Positions 1 through 11,239 of a DNA stretch of 64,000 nucleotides are shown in pieces. Where the stretch lies: positions 198,268,299 to 198,332,298 of the forward strand of contig CM041292.1 of NCBI GenBank assembly GCA_023052935.1. The letters are read 5' to 3'. The DNA is from Piezodorus guildinii. Taxonomy: Eukaryota > Arthropoda > Insecta > Hemiptera > Pentatomidae. The notes below the pieces were generated by a model. It saw only the letters and a list, made by a program, of their open reading frames with translations, did no database searches and was not told the origin of the DNA. The position numbers were made by a program, and so were the translations under genes. Numbering within the stretch: position 1 is the stretch's first letter; every line of letters starts with the position of its first letter.

Positions 1-270
1 TACAGACTTCCACTTTTTCAGGCATCTGGACAACTTTTTGAGGGAGACAAATTTTTAAAACCAGGACGACATTGAAAATTCTTTTCGTGATTTCATTGAG
101 TCCAAGGATTCGGATTTTTTTTTTGGTGGAATAAGAAAGCTTGTTGAACGTTGGCAAAAGTGTATTGATTCAGTTGGAATTTATTTTGATTAAATATATA
201 TGGTTAAAGTAAAGATATGGCGTATTTACAATACCGACTAAAAACCTGCATTAATTTTGCATCAACCCAA
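1..270 (+). pseudogene. mariner transposase C-terminal remnant and 3' inverted repeat
   Basis: Read from base 2, the sequence encodes the last part of a mariner-type (SETMAR-like) transposase: a DFHFFRHLDNF block, a stop codon at about residue 19, then an open stretch to KLVERWQKCI and a terminal stop near 193. The block after the third catalytic Asp of mariners normally reads like this. The probable inverted repeat ends at 270 (reverse complement TTGGGTTGATGC), followed by TA, the usual target. The 5' part lies outside the window. The internal stop makes it inactive. It is a different family from the copies at 11.7 and 22.3 kb. Confidence 0.75.
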
Positions 271-287
271 TATGTTGTCACTTAGTG

Positions 288-505
288 GGAGCGGCATGGT
301 CTAGTGGACAGAGAGCTAGCCTAATCTTCTCCGAGTCCTGAGTTCGAATCCCGGCTATGACAGAATATTATTTACTCTGTTAATTCAGCTGGGGGACGAC
401 CTTAGGGTATGAAGACCCTCTTGGGGCAGACCCAGTCTCTATAAACTGGGTATCCAAATTGGGGAAAAACCTTGCGTGATCTGGTATTTAATTTAAATAG
501 TGGTG
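288..505 (+). mobile_element. tRNA-derived SINE, type S3
   Basis: A tRNA-like head carries an A-box-like stretch (tctagtggacagagagc) and a B box (GTTCGAATCC, 342-352). It is followed by a non-tRNA body with a conserved block at about 400-460. The same head and body style recurs at 47.5 kb, and the body recurs reversed at 44.3 kb. The long unrelated tail and dispersed copies argue for a SINE, not a functional tRNA gene. Confidence 0.65.
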
Positions 506-1254
506 CAGGGAACAGAAGAAGCAAAATAATGGTATAATTTTTATTTTTAATGCATTGAAAAAGATACAGAGCATATGAGAAAGGGTAGTTCCATTTTGTT
601 AATAAAATTAATTATTATTTCTTAAATATGCTATGGTGATAAAAATCATGGTGGCAGTTCTTGTAGGTCTTAACCCAAGCCAAATACCTGAGTATCCTTT
701 GTCTTGAAACAGATCTCCAAAGTGAAACCTACTTGTATTATTGTTGCTTTAATTACCCCCAAAGATCCACAACAGGTAGCAGGGTGAGGTTTATAAGTGC
801 TACCAAACTATCCTGAATCTTAGGGTATTAAAATAATACTTCAAGTACTTCTCACTATGGATGCCACTGGAGAGCTGTAAGAAGCCAAAGGACATTCAGG
901 TATCTGACCAGTGCCGCTATCATAATCTTTATAATTATAATATATACAAGAAATTAATTTATGTAACACGTTTCAATCCTACGTATAATGAAAATATTCA
1001 TAAGTCACTCGAGCCTCATAATTGGCTGAAAAGAATCTTTACCATCCATGAGACAGTCATAATCAAAGTGGTAGAAGAATTATAGATGGAAGGATTATGG
1101 AGACTATATATCTTGACCTTTTCATGCTGGTTTGTTTGTAAACCAGTAGGATAACTTGTTGTCCTGTCTGCCTTAAATGGAGTTGGTAGGAATGTTAAGT
1201 TAAAATTATAAACAATATATGAAAGTGAGTTAGAGTTAGAAGTACTACAAAAGG
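506..1254. other. no gene recognised
   Basis: AT-rich sequence. A 74-codon open frame at 861-1085 has no recognisable motif, splice sites or codon bias. I see no convincing feature here. Confidence 0.5.
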
Positions 1255-1615
1255 GTATTAAGAATGTGTTTTGAACTTTTGAAAATTAATGTCCAAGTCA
1301 ATAAACACATCCATAGAGACCTGAATATCCCACCAGTTGCAGAAATAGACCAAAAAAGATACACCTGTTTTCATTCCAAACTACTCCCCCATACAAACCC
1401 GCTTATCTGTAACCTCTTATGTACATCTATTCCCAATAATCCTCTGAGGCGTCTGAAAAGACGGTGGTCTCGAGACCTGTTGATCAAATAAACATTGAAG
1501 TGCTACCGCTGGGTAGATTCTTCTCATGATTTTTTCAATCCAACTTTCTGTGAATAGCTAATTTACTTATTGTACTGTGTGCAATTGTAAATTTCAATAA
1601 AATATATTAAAAAAA
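1255..1615 (+). pseudogene. Jockey-like LINE 3' end
   Basis: The frame ending at 1491 finishes with RRLKRRWSRDLLIK, the C-terminal signature of the Jockey-like LINE family found repeatedly here (compare 13.1, 18.4, 20.5 and 63.4 kb). A 3' UTR with the conserved 'gtgctaccgctgggtag' block follows, then an A-rich tail near 1600-1630. Only the last roughly 75 codons remain, so this is a 5'-truncated dead copy. Confidence 0.7.
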
Positions 1616-1671
1616 ATAAATAAATAAAAATGTCTAAGCGAAAATCTGTTGAAAAGTTACTTATTTCTTAC

Positions 1672-1878
1672 CCCAATAAGAAGACCCATTTTAGCAGGTG
1701 GCCTCTTTCCTCTGGGATAGAAGGTGTGAGCAAGGCTGACAAGTTGCTCGTCATACCCAAAAAGTAGTTCATCTGCTGTGACTTGGGTGAATTCCTCCCC
1801 TCTGTACAAAGTTTTCAAGCCCATTGACAGGGCGATACGCATTATATGTGGCAATGATGCACTCTTAGAAGTCAGGGT
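1672..1878 (-). CDS. CD36/SCARB-family scavenger receptor, internal exon
   Basis: This 207-bp exon is bounded by a good acceptor (ttctgatttcag, minus strand) and donor (GTAAGA), both in phase 0, and encodes 69 residues. It starts TLTSKSASLPHIMRIALSMG and continues through DELLFGYDEQLVSLAHTFYP to KMGLLIG. The 'elLfGYddpLvslah' block followed by a Gly-rich GLL/GRN turn is a hallmark of the CD36 ectodomain, especially the insect emp and croquemort types: membrane glycoproteins with two transmembrane ends that bind lipids or lipoproteins. It continues directly in frame from the exon at 3798-3936. The open reading runs 5 codons past the donor into the intron and those should not be annotated. Later exons are not seen, so they probably lie before base 1. 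Confidence 0.88.
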
Positions 1879-2554
1879 CTGAAATCAGAAAGGACATGTA
1901 TCAGGAACTTTAAGTGATATAGAAGAAGAAAGAAAAGTTTTATTTACATATTTACAATACAGAATTATTTGTTAATCCTTTTTCCAAATCATTTCAGTTT
2001 TCCTAATCAACAATTTAAGATATTAGTTCCAAACCCTGATTGAACATGCAGTTGAATGTAGTAATAATAGTAGAAGATAATTTACTAAAAAACAACGACA
2101 TAATAATAATAATAGTATAGTACATAAAAATGAGTAAAATTAAATATATGAGTACAATTTTTCAAAGTTAGAATTTATTAATAACATGTTTACCCACTTT
2201 ATAGAACTGTATGTAACTTTAACAGCTCTCAGCTACAAGATTATTTAACCTATCATGTTAATATAAATAAACTGAGACTTGTTAGCCAACTAAGAATGTC
2301 AGATACTGAAAATTCGAAACTTTTTAATAAGAAAACCACTTTCAATATAAAAACAGGTGAAAAATTTATATGGTGTTAAGGACATATCATCAAAAATTTA
2401 CCTGCACCTGTTATTAGAATATCCTACACTCAATATAGAAAGGGAATATTACCTGGCGAATTACATGGTTTAATACACATTATTAACTTAAGGATAAGTG
2501 TTTTGTCCTTTTATTTATATAATATTAAAGGAAGAATTTATTGTAATTGTCTTT

Positions 2555-2990
2555 TTTTTTTTATAAGCGGGTTCAGAGAGCCTGTAGGTTTTCTTAAATA
2601 TGTCTCGGTTTAGGGTAAAACTAGTTTTTGTATTGAGCGAATTTTCTAGTCTGCAATCATTATGGATATTTTTGTGTAGGAAGGGTCATTGTTAATTATT
2701 CTCATGCATAGATATTGGATTCTCTCAAGCTTTTTATAGTTAGTTTGGCTGGTGGGACTCCACACGGGTGAAGCATAAGTAAGTTTTGTTCTGATTTATA
2801 GAAGATGAGTTTGTTTTTTGAGCTGAGTTTATATATTTCAGACGTCCATCATTGAATGAGTGCTTTGGGCAGCAGATTATTGTTTTAAGGTCTTGAAAGT
2901 GGTTAATTTTTGTTATTTGTGTATTTTGTTCGTGTAAGCGTTTAAGCCCCCCATAAAGGTTTTTGAATATTAGCCAGGGTTTTGTTTTTT
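2555..2990 (-). pseudogene. Jockey-type LINE reverse transcriptase C-terminal fragment (in the CD36 intron)
   Basis: The minus strand reads TYASPVWSPTSQTNYKKLER, then IQYLCMRIIN, the segment after the catalytic domain of Jockey/I-type reverse transcriptases ('tYa.pvW.......kLeriQ...lR.i'). The reading breaks at stop codons and shifts frame further upstream. A second copy of 2740-2876 lies at 3535-3683 in the same orientation, so the fragment has been split or duplicated. Confidence 0.7.
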
Positions 2991-3545
2991 ATTTGTTCGC
3001 ACAAGATTTTTTACTATTGCTTCCAGAGTAGATGAGCTACCAAAGCCAAAATGTTCAGAAATATCTGATCTGGGGTTGACCGGAGAGTCAGTGATCCCGT
3101 GCTCGAATACAACTAAGCCACAGACCAAATTAAGAGGGAAGAAGCTAAACTTCAAAGAAGAAGAAGATATTGAAGAAGATATTTTTTTAAAAGGATGGCA
3201 CGTTTCGAAAATTCAATAATGAATAGTCTTAAAAGATTCGAAAATTGGATAATTAATGGACTTGATCATCTGGAGGAGAATATACCAGAGAAAGATCCTT
3301 TTGAAGATAAAATAGAAGTGAACACCGATGAAAGACTCCCCGAAGAGATTAAAAAGAAAAATAATTTAGAGAATGATCAACTGCAACCCGAAGAGACCTC
3401 CACTCAAACTCAAAATAAAGATATGAATGCCGATTCCGGAGAAGCACCCTCTACTGAGCATGAATCAGAATCTAAGTATGTAGAAATTAATCATCAGGAG
3501 AGTGAAAAGGAAGATATGCCACCACACATAGTTTGGTTTTTATAG
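2977..3545 (+). pseudogene. acidic hydrophilic ORF between two LINE copies, unrecognised
   Basis: One frame is open from about 2977 to 3220 without an ATG and contains an acidic KLNFKEEEDIEEDIFLK segment. An overlapping frame (ATG at 3195, 116 codons) continues with a similar charged composition: DHLEENIPEKDPFEDK, then a Glu/Ser/Thr-rich tail ending at 3545. The change of frame at about 3200 within one continuous compositional block suggests a frameshifted retrocopy or a captured gene fragment. The 3' end coincides with the start of the duplicated LINE block at 3535. No family is recognised. Confidence 0.35.
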
Positions 3546-3683
3546 TTAGTTGGGCAGGTGGGACTCCACACGGGTGAAGCATAAGTAAGTTTTGTTCTGA
3601 TTTGTAGAGGATGAGTTTGTTTTTTGAGCTGAGTTTATATATTTCAGACGTCCATCATTCAATGAGTGCTTTGGGTAGCAGGC
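3535..3683 (-). repeat. direct repeat of LINE block 2740-2876
   Basis: About 140 bp match 2740-2876 at roughly 93-95 percent by eye, including 'gtgggactccacacgggtga'. Same orientation, same LINE reverse transcriptase segment. Confidence 0.8.
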
Positions 3684-3797
3684 CAACTGTCAACAGTGTC
3701 TCAGCGTTTTAAAAGATTTTAAGTATTTTCAATAAATAAATATAATTTATAAATAAAATGTAAATCACAAACTGATAAGTAATCAATATTTACTTAC

Positions 3798-3936
3798 AAG
3801 CAATGGGATATTTGGTACGATAAGCTTGGAATCTCTTCTCACAGACATATCGGGTACGAACCGAAGTATTTTGTTGTGCTGGAAGCTTACAGTACCATTA
3901 TCATGAAATTTAATATTCACTTTCTCCATGTCTTCC
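3798..3936 (-). CDS. CD36/SCARB-family scavenger receptor, upstream internal exon
   Basis: This 139-bp exon has an acceptor with a T-rich tract (ttttttttcag) and a perfect donor (GTAAGT). It encodes EDMEKVNIKFHDNGTVSFQH, then RFVPDMSVRRDSKLIVPNIP and a final LL, starting with one leftover base of the previous codon. 'EkvnIkFh.NGTvsF' followed by 'vpNiP' is the CD36 ectodomain segment that directly precedes the block encoded by 1672-1878, and the phases join correctly. NGT is a potential N-glycosylation site, as expected for an extracellular domain. The exons encoding the N-terminal membrane anchor must lie at higher coordinates; I could not find them. Confidence 0.88.
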
Positions 3937-4997
3937 CTGAAAAAAAACAAAAGAATTCAATTAGTTGACCAACAAAAAAAAAAAAAAAAAAAAAAAAAAT
4001 GCAAAGAATCATATAAGAAATTAGATTCATATGCAAGTGTAATTTTTTTTTAGCGTTTTATAAACTAATTGTTGAGCATACACTGGTTACAATCTCTCTC
4101 CAAAAGCTTGTTTAGATTCAGTTTATTCTTTATATGAATCGATCCATTATTATATTTCATAAGTTATTAACATTATTTTCCATGGTAACTTATATTTCTG
4201 ATAAACGAAAAATAATAGCTATTTTAAATAAACAGCAGCTATATAAGACAAAGACATTAATACTAAATATGATTACTAGTCAATTAGGTATATGTGTTAT
4301 GAATTGAGAGGTTGATTCAGAAAAGGTACTCACTTCATCCATTCTAGGAAATTTTACAGGAAGCGCAAAAATTGCTCATCACAATATTATTAAACCAACT
4401 TATTTTATTCTTTTCTCATAGAAATCTAGAACTTTTTTAAAATTTGTATTTACTTAATAAAACTGTATTAAAGTTATAGAATTTAATATTTTCATATGAT
4501 TTGGAACGAAACTAAATGCATAATTAGGGCCTTCAGAAAATAACTACATTTCTAAATTGCGTTTTTAAAGGACTTGGGAGTTCATTAGATAAAATCAAAT
4601 TAAAGATTTAGATAAAACAAAATTATGAGAATACAAATATGTCAAAATATCAATTACGTAAAAAATGTATTTGAGTACCTTTTGGAAATCAACGTCTCAA
4701 TTTCAAAATCTTTCCAACATCACAAGAAATCTGCCAAGTCATGTGCAGTACATATTTTCCCCAACATGTCTAGAAATCAAGGAATCAGACATTTATTCCT
4801 ACACAACTTTAGAACTGTCAGAGGTTTGCACTTTGGAAGAAAACCACTTTGAGCATGTGACTAAAATATGTTCGATGATTTGACTTAAGAAAGAACTTTT
4901 AGTAGGAAAGATAACAGAGAAACATTAAACACAATATAGAACATAAGTCCACAATGTAAATATATTTTTTTTTAAACAAGTAATGCAAGATATTTTT

Positions 4998-5061
<64 letters not shown>

Positions 5062-5812
5062 TTTTTTTTTTAAGTAACCGGACCTGATTTATTTGATGAC
5101 CAGACCTGATTTACCAGACCGGATTTATTTTTGTTCATTATTCATTATTCTAAGGGAATTTGATTCCGGAATAATTTTTGTTGTATAATTTGACAATTAA
5201 GAGAACGTTGATTCAGTCAGATGTTAATCCAATCAGTAATCATACAAAAAAATAAAATGTTCTCAGAATCATTATTGTTGTCGTTATCATACCATCACAA
5301 AGAGGTTTTAATTGTTGTAATTTGCGTGTTTAATGAAGAAGTGGTGATTGTGAAGTGATCATCGGCCAATAACAGCCATCACAACTTGACGCTTCTCGAT
5401 TCAATAATTAACATTTGATGATATTTGATAATCCGATATTTATACACAAGGTGTTTACAAATAGACTCTATATATAAACACCTTGGTATACACTCACCTC
5501 TATCTTTTTGTTTTATTTTTATATTTTAGGTTATATTATTGGCATAAATAAGTGCATAATTTGTATAGCATGCCCTATTAAATGTAAACATAAAATATAT
5601 TCCAATATTTACTACTTTAACTGTGAAATTAAGCGTAATTTATATGGAGATTCATCTTATTTTAAGCAATGATCTTTTCTTGTGAAAAAACCAAAAGTAA
5701 TATTAGCTAGTTATTATTATTATTATCATATTTAATTCTTATTTATAACTATTGAAATGCGTAGTTGTTTTTTTTAATAAAGTCGGATAATAACATTTAT
5801 TATTACTTTTTT
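3937..5812. other. intronic or intergenic AT-rich stretch with simple repeats
   Basis: Contains a 26-base A run (3974-3999), a (TA)n microsatellite (5003-5060) and a small palindrome at 5447-5487 (caaggtgttta...taaacaccttg). Open frames at 4625-4883 show no domain. Bases 4678-4700 match, inverted, a sequence at about 10,408-10,435, so a short dispersed repeat is present. No gene is supported. Confidence 0.55.
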
Positions 5813-6466
5813 ACTTTCACTTACCCATATATGAAATATATAGTAAGGGAAAGTATCGCGATCGTGAAAATTTTCGAATTCCAGGTTTCAATGGAAATAC
5901 ACGTTTTAGGTTTCTCTGAGTCCAAATAACTAAGTCCCGCAAAAAAGTCTGTGTGTGTGTGTGTGTCCGCGTATGGTAACTCTTGCGCGTAAACGACAGG
6001 GCTTAAATGCCGATTCTATCTACCTCTAAAGTACCTTTACTTTTGTAGATACTAAAAAAATAACAATATAATATTGTTACCAAGGATAAAAAACAGGTAA
6101 ATTCGATATCCAACTAAACGAGAAAACTGAAAAAAATAGTTTTTTAATGCAATTTTTTGTTTTTGAACATAAAAACAGTAATATACATGTATGATATACC
6201 GTTGGAAAGCTAAAGATTTTAGAAAAAATATTACCTCATACATACTATTGTGAAAGTTAACGGAGAGTGATGATAAGCCGATAAAACAAACTGTTCGTCG
6301 TACATAATAATATAACAGATTATTTGATAAAACACATGTTTCTATTTAAATCCAATTTAAATAAATAATTCTGTAACAATTTATTTTCGTATATAAATTT
6401 GTTTAAAAATTCTTGAATTGATATAAATAATGAAGGTAAGAGAGATTCGTGTGTTGCATCAGATTT
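5813..6466 (+). repeat. dispersed repeat A, copy 1 (internally deleted)
   Basis: Starts ACTTTCACTTACC and ends near GAAGGTAAG...GTGTGTTGC. It shares with the copies at 23.5, 41.6 and 42.8 kb the blocks 'gcgatcgtgaaaattttcga', 'aagtcccgcaaaa', 'cagggcttaaatgccgat' and 'ataccgttggaaagctaaag'. Relative to the 41.6-kb copy it lacks a central segment. It encodes no protein. Confidence 0.75.
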
Positions 6467-7322
6467 TTTAAAATATTGCAATACTATGAAAAACATCATT
6501 ATTAAAAAAAAATAGAACTGAACGAAAAATTGTATCAAAACAAACTAATGTAATATACACATAATATAAATATGTTTTTGTAATTAAAAAAACACATTAT
6601 TTATGATAAAAATTAAAAACAAAATTATAAAGTTTTATAGAAAAAAGTTATTGAATATTTATTATAATACGTTGAAAGTGCACGATAATTCACAATTATA
6701 TTGAAATGAAATCACATTGAAAGTTAAATGATAATGTGCGAACTTGACGAACTTGAACATGACGATCTCATATTTTAATATTTTACTTTCCTCTACTCTC
6801 ACCGTATAGTGAGAGCGAGACTCTCCCGGCGCATATTCTGCCTCTAAAAGTGGATACACAAGTAAAAAAAGTAGCTGAGCGTGATCTAGTTCTAATTACC
6901 TCCTTGCACAGTCGTTCGGCCTAGAAACAGAACGGATTCCTATTCGTACTGAACACTAAACCATACATGGGTTACAGGTTTTTTTTATAGAAGTCGTGTT
7001 TGACTGTTGCTACTGTTGGAAGGTTTTATAATCTCTGACAGACTGTGATGACATGTATTTTCTATTCGACGTACTGTATGAACACATACCCATCTTCCCT
7101 ACCTTCATGGTAGTGAGGAAGCAATGCTGCAGTTGATGAAATAATATGAGAGGTGCTATTTTTAGGCTCAAAGCAGGGATTTCTGCAATGTTTGCACACT
7201 TATTCACGCTTATTAGAACCTCTTGGTCTTCCAGGAAGTTCGATTACATCATTCTAAATAGTTTAGCGATTACCATCTCTTTACCAATAACGGTTAATTA
7301 TTTTATATATACCATATAAATT
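6467..7322. other. SINE S3 tail fragment and unassigned sequence
   Basis: Bases 6875-6960 contain 'cctccttgcacagtcgttcg' and 'ggattcctattcgtactgaa', matching the 3' part of SINE S3 (also at 47.7 kb and, reversed, at 45.8 kb). The rest shows no gene. Confidence 0.5.
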
Positions 7323-7740
7323 TTGAATGTTATTATTTTTGTTTTCTTTACATCAATATTTAAAACAGTTATTTTATATAACTCGCAGACCTGGTCTACA
7401 ACCAGCAAAGACATCGAAAAACTTTCAAGGACACAGCTTCAGTTTTCTAGAAGTATACTAAATATTAAAAGGAAAGATCGTATCAGCAACAAAAAAATAA
7501 AAAAAACATGTTATCCTCAAACGCTTAGCAAAGGAATCGCTTGATATTGATATGGAGGTGGGCAGACCATGTGGCTAGGCTGGATCCCAGTATATGGTGT
7601 AAAATTGCTACAGAGTGGATTCGAAGGCAACGAAAGAGATGAGGAGGAAGACCACTGACGTGGTGGAGGGACAAATTAGTATGCAAGTAGTGGGGGATTG
7701 TTGGTATACAGTGGCCAGAAATTGGTAAATATGAAATAAT
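7323..7740 (+). pseudogene. RTE/CR1-like LINE reverse transcriptase C-terminal fragment
   Basis: The reading FKTVILYNSQTWSTTSKDIE, then 'LSRTQLQFSRSILNIKRKDRIS', passes a frameshift into WRWADHVARLDPSIWCKIAT, then GGRPLTWWRDKL. This is the typical order of the C-terminal region of endonuclease-reverse transcriptases ('Y..eTWt', 'R.iLgi...DrisN', 'W.GHvaR', 'GRP..RW.D'). The stops and shifts mean it is inactive. An AATAAA-containing 3' region continues to about 8030. Confidence 0.65.
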
Positions 7741-8104
7741 GTGACAAAAAATCTATTATTAAATACATGGATATAAATTCTAGTTTGAACCAGGCAAGAA
7801 ATGTTTCACTGTTCGCAAACTGTAAGTTCTAAAATGTAAATATTGTATTTGTATAATTTTTCCTACAACCATTTATAATCACAATGTAATTTTACCACAT
7901 ATTATAGATTAGTTAATTAGATTATAACTACCAAATGAACCAAACATTTGCTGATTGTAAGGATGTAACATCCGAAATCATTTATAAATATTTTGTCAAT
8001 TTGTAAATAAAGTTTATTTTCTTCTTTTTCTTCTTCTGTAAATATTGTAAATAGTAGCATGATCCTAGAAGAGAAAAAAACTTGTAAACAGTTTTAATCA
8101 GCAA

Positions 8105-8455
8105 TATATGACCTATTTTGGTCTATTACATCTTGCCATCATTCAGGTAATTTTTGGAATTTGGTCATCATCAACAGTTTATCGACGACCTTTGCGAAGC
8201 GCTTTGCGTCTTCCGAGTCAAAATTTCCGGTTCTAAACCGAGAAAACCATTTGCGGGCGGTGCTTTCACCTAAGGCATTCTCACCATTCACACTGCGAAT
8301 TTTCTTAACCCGCTTTTCTGCGGATTTTCTTTTTAGAAATAAAAAAATCGTGAAATGACGAAAATGATTTTTTTTTTCTCTTCAATTTTGAACAAGCAAA
8401 ATACCACTTAAAGATAAGGAATCTCAGTTGAAACTGATGCATAAAAGCACAATAA
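8105..8455 (-). pseudogene. mariner-B 5' fragment with transposase N-terminus
   Basis: On the minus strand a 5' leader ('agattccttatctttaagtg') precedes FLKRKSAEKRVKKIRSVNGE, then ALGESTARKWFSRFRTGNFD and a VDK/DDQ region. This is the helix-turn-helix DNA-binding part of a mariner transposase ('yGe.alsestarkWFarFr.Gnfdledapr'). The catalytic part is absent. Two further copies of the same 5' segment lie on the plus strand at 26.3 and 32.5 kb. Confidence 0.7.
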
Positions 8456-8534
8456 CTAATAATTTTTTTTTAATATGTTAACTTTATTTTCCTATTAATT
8501 GCTACGAACTTATTTTATAACTCAATGCTTAGTT

Positions 8535-8957
8535 CGCGGCTTCTGCCAAAAAACTTAAAGGTAAGAATTTACAAAGCTTTTATTTTCATTACTGTTCAAT
8601 ACGTTTGTGAAACCTGATCGGTTACTTTGAAGAATGAACAACGCTTTAAGGCTTTCGAGAATAAGGTTCTACATTAAAGTTTTGGTTTAAGAGGAATGAG
8701 TTCACTGAATAATTTAGAAAATTACGGAGTTCTCGTACCTCTCTATTATAAACGAGGATGTGGCGTCGATGCTGCTTAAATTACATGTAAAATTGTTAGA
8801 CTCAGCGAAGAAGGAATTTTTAAAAAGCTGGCACAAGTTAAAAGTACTAGTAGGCATCCAAGACGTAGATGGGAGGATTTTTCAAAGTCTAATCTCGGAC
8901 ACTTGGGCTTAGAAGGCGGTCATTGGATTGCATTGTTTAGGCAGAGATCGGTAGATT
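8535..8957 (+). pseudogene. RTE-type LINE reverse transcriptase C-terminal fragment
   Basis: Encodes KLKVRIYKAFIFITVQYVCE followed by a stop, FKAFENKVLH, a degenerate middle, and HPRRRWEDFSKSNLGHLGLE with a final WIALFRQRS. This matches the RTE-clade C-terminal pattern ('kvriYk.lirpvl.Yg.EtW', 'fEnKvLR.ifg', 'GrpR.RWeD', 'W...a.dR'). Several stops show decay. A more degraded relative lies at 58.9 kb. Confidence 0.65.
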
Positions 8958-10026
8958 AAATTTTCGTGCTCGCTAACTCTATTATTATTATTATACTTAT
9001 AAATGTACACTGTGGGTTGATAAGGATGTCATGTAATAAGAATGTTGAATTTTGATTCAATATTTTCTTTTTCTTAAACAATATATCAACATCTTCTAAT
9101 TAATAATAATAAAAAAAATTATTATTATTAGTTGGTGGGTTTCGAAGCGAAATCTTTGCTACGACCAAAGAGATACAATGAAAAACCTAAAGCCATAAAC
9201 AATTTTGAAGGTAAGTGGGGAAGCAAACTATTGCAAGAAAATTTTGCAAAAACAATCGTGAGTTCCAAATGTAATAATAATTGTCGTTTGTTTTATAAAC
9301 ATGAAATATACAATCTCAAGGAAAGATATCCTTGGTTGTACATTAGTATTCAAGAATGCGCCTGAAGGCTTAGAAAGATAACTTATTGTTTTGTTTACTT
9401 GGGTAAAATTATAGAGCACCAAAGTATTATATGTCACCGAATGTTACTGAAATTTAAAAATATATTTTTTTGGTTTCATATATATTTTATCATTCGACCA
9501 GGATGAAGTCGAAAGTAGGGTAATGGGTTTATCACGTTTACATGTCAATTTAGTTTGTACTACCTTTTTAGGAATTAGGAATGGAAGGAAAGTATGATAT
9601 GCTGTTATTTTATTATAACGTATTGGGTTTTATTCCCCATCTTTAAGATTTTGTTCAATAAAACTATAATTAATCCTCTTTGTATGGTTGCCGCCATTAA
9701 CCATATATGAATTCACATGGTTTGTTAGTTAGTGAGCGACTAAATGAATTACTTCAGAATTATATTATGGAAAGTATAGGACCTAGAAAATGGGGAAATA
9801 CTCCGAAACTTCGATAACTGTAATTCTTCCGGGTAATATAATAAAAATATAACATATCATACTACCCTATAGGTTACGCGTCTTATTGCTTAGTCACTAG
9901 CTTAGGAAATGAAATTAAAATAAACTTTATTCTCGGACGAATAATCCCCTAATAATAACAGAACGCTGTTATTTATTACACAATGGCATATTATTAAAAA
10001 TGATTATATTATGTATGGTATTACAA
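8958..10026. other. no gene recognised
   Basis: AT-rich, with a short (ATT)n-like tract around 9105-9130. The 77-codon frame at 9132-9365 is open but has no recognisable features. Confidence 0.45.
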
Positions 10027-10035
10027 TTTATAAAG

Positions 10036-10325
10036 GGATCACTTATTGCTGGGTGGTTAGCATAACAGCCTCCTATGCCAAAGGTCAAGGGTTCAAATCC
10101 GCAAGTGGTCCTAGGATTTTTTAATAGGAGTAAAAAATCCTTAGTTATGCCGTCCTTCGTAGGTGACGTTAAAAGGTGGTCCCGAGCCTGTTCGATGTCA
10201 GGTACTCGTTAAAGATCCCTATCCTAATAAAACCTGGATAGGTAAAATTTAGGGCTCCCTCTGTAGCATCGTCCGATTAGCCATAGTAGCACAAAGTGAC
10301 GTTAAATAAATAAACAAATAAACAG
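10036..10325 (+). mobile_element. tRNA-derived SINE S1, complete copy with target duplication
   Basis: The tRNA-like head has an A box (tggttagcataacagcc) and a B box (GGTTCAAATCC). The body includes 'gtccttcgtaggtgacgtta' and 'gatccctatcctaataaaac', and the tail is GTTAAATAAATAAACAAATAAAC. TTTATAAAG at 10,027-10,035 is repeated at 10,326-10,334, a 9-bp target duplication. This is the clearest S1 copy; others lie at 14.4, 17.8, 20.1(-), 24.2(-), 29.1(-), 31.0, 52.9, 56.1 and 61.0 kb. Confidence 0.85.
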
Positions 10326-10470
10326 TTTATAAAGCCTTACTGGGTATAGAGTAATAAATTAACAAAAGAGCTTAACAAAAGATGGACGAATCAGCATCAC
10401 TGTCAATTGAGACGTTGATTTCCAAAAAGGACTATATCCATTTTAGAAACTTTTACAGGATTTTTTATTA

Positions 10471-10620
10471 TAAATATTTATTTATTGAGAAATATTACAA
10501 TTTGTTTCAGAATGAACAATAGTAATAGTGATATGAAATCACATTCATACAATATATACAGAAAATAATGCTAAAGTCAAATTACATAAAATAGAAAAAA
10601 AAAACATATAATAGAAACAA
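10471..10620 (+). repeat. dispersed repeat B, copy 1
   Basis: About 140 bp ('gaacaatagtaatagtgata', 'acattcatacaatatataca', 'aattacataaaatagaaaa') recur in the same orientation at 58,437-58,575. An A-rich tail of tandem 'catataatagaaaaaa' units follows to about 10,690. Probably a retroelement end on the minus strand. Confidence 0.7.
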
Positions 10621-10974
10621 AATCATTTAATAGAAAAAAAATCATATAATAGAAAAAAAATATCATATATAGAAAAAAAAAAACATATAATTTTACAGGA
10701 AGCGCGAAAATCTCTCATTACTTTATTATCAAAATAGCTAATTTGGTTATTTTCACGTTGAAATCTGGAAGTTTTACATTCACTTACCTATATAAATGAA
10801 CTTCGGGCGGCTTAGATGAGCATGTAAAATGATTAGATTTAGAGAGTCTAATTTAGTTTAATTGAAGTTGTTATTAACGTAAAATTTTATCTTTTTTAAA
10901 AAAAAGAACCTAAATGCTCTTTAACGACCTTTGGATCTGACCATGATTATATCTGAAATCTAGTTCATCCTTTA

Positions 10975-11237
10975 TCCCTGGAATTTCTAAGCGTTCCTTG
11001 AAGTTAGTCCCATTTCTATCCTGTGATCCTCTGGCAGTTTCGCAAGATATCCTTAGAAGCGGCAACATCGAGGCAGCGGCCAAAGATGGCGGTGGAGAAG
11101 ACATTCCACCCCGACCGGCTGACCATTCCTTGCTCGACCAGCTCCCGGGTTTCGTCACCTTGCGCAACTCCATCTCCGCTCTCAGCTTTCTCCTAATTGT
11201 TGTCTGTGCGGCAATAGTCTATCCAGCCCCTAACTAG
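10975..11237 (+). other. GC-richer island with an 80-codon ORF, unrecognised
   Basis: A marked local rise in GC content. The ORF 10,998-11,237 ends in a hydrophobic segment (ISALSFLLIVVCAAIVYP) that could span a membrane, but an overlapping 87-codon frame is also open on the other strand. No family is recognised. It may be an old retroelement or an exon; the direction is undecided. Confidence 0.25.
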
Positions 11238-11239
11238 AT

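Noticed and set aside
1657..1854. 65-aa stand-alone gene starting at an internal Met
   Set aside because: The splice acceptor and donor show it is part of a CD36-family exon (1672-1878); the last codons are intronic.
4625..4883. Two overlapping plus-strand ORFs
   Set aside because: No motif, splice sites or codon bias; part is a dispersed repeat also found near 10.4 kb.
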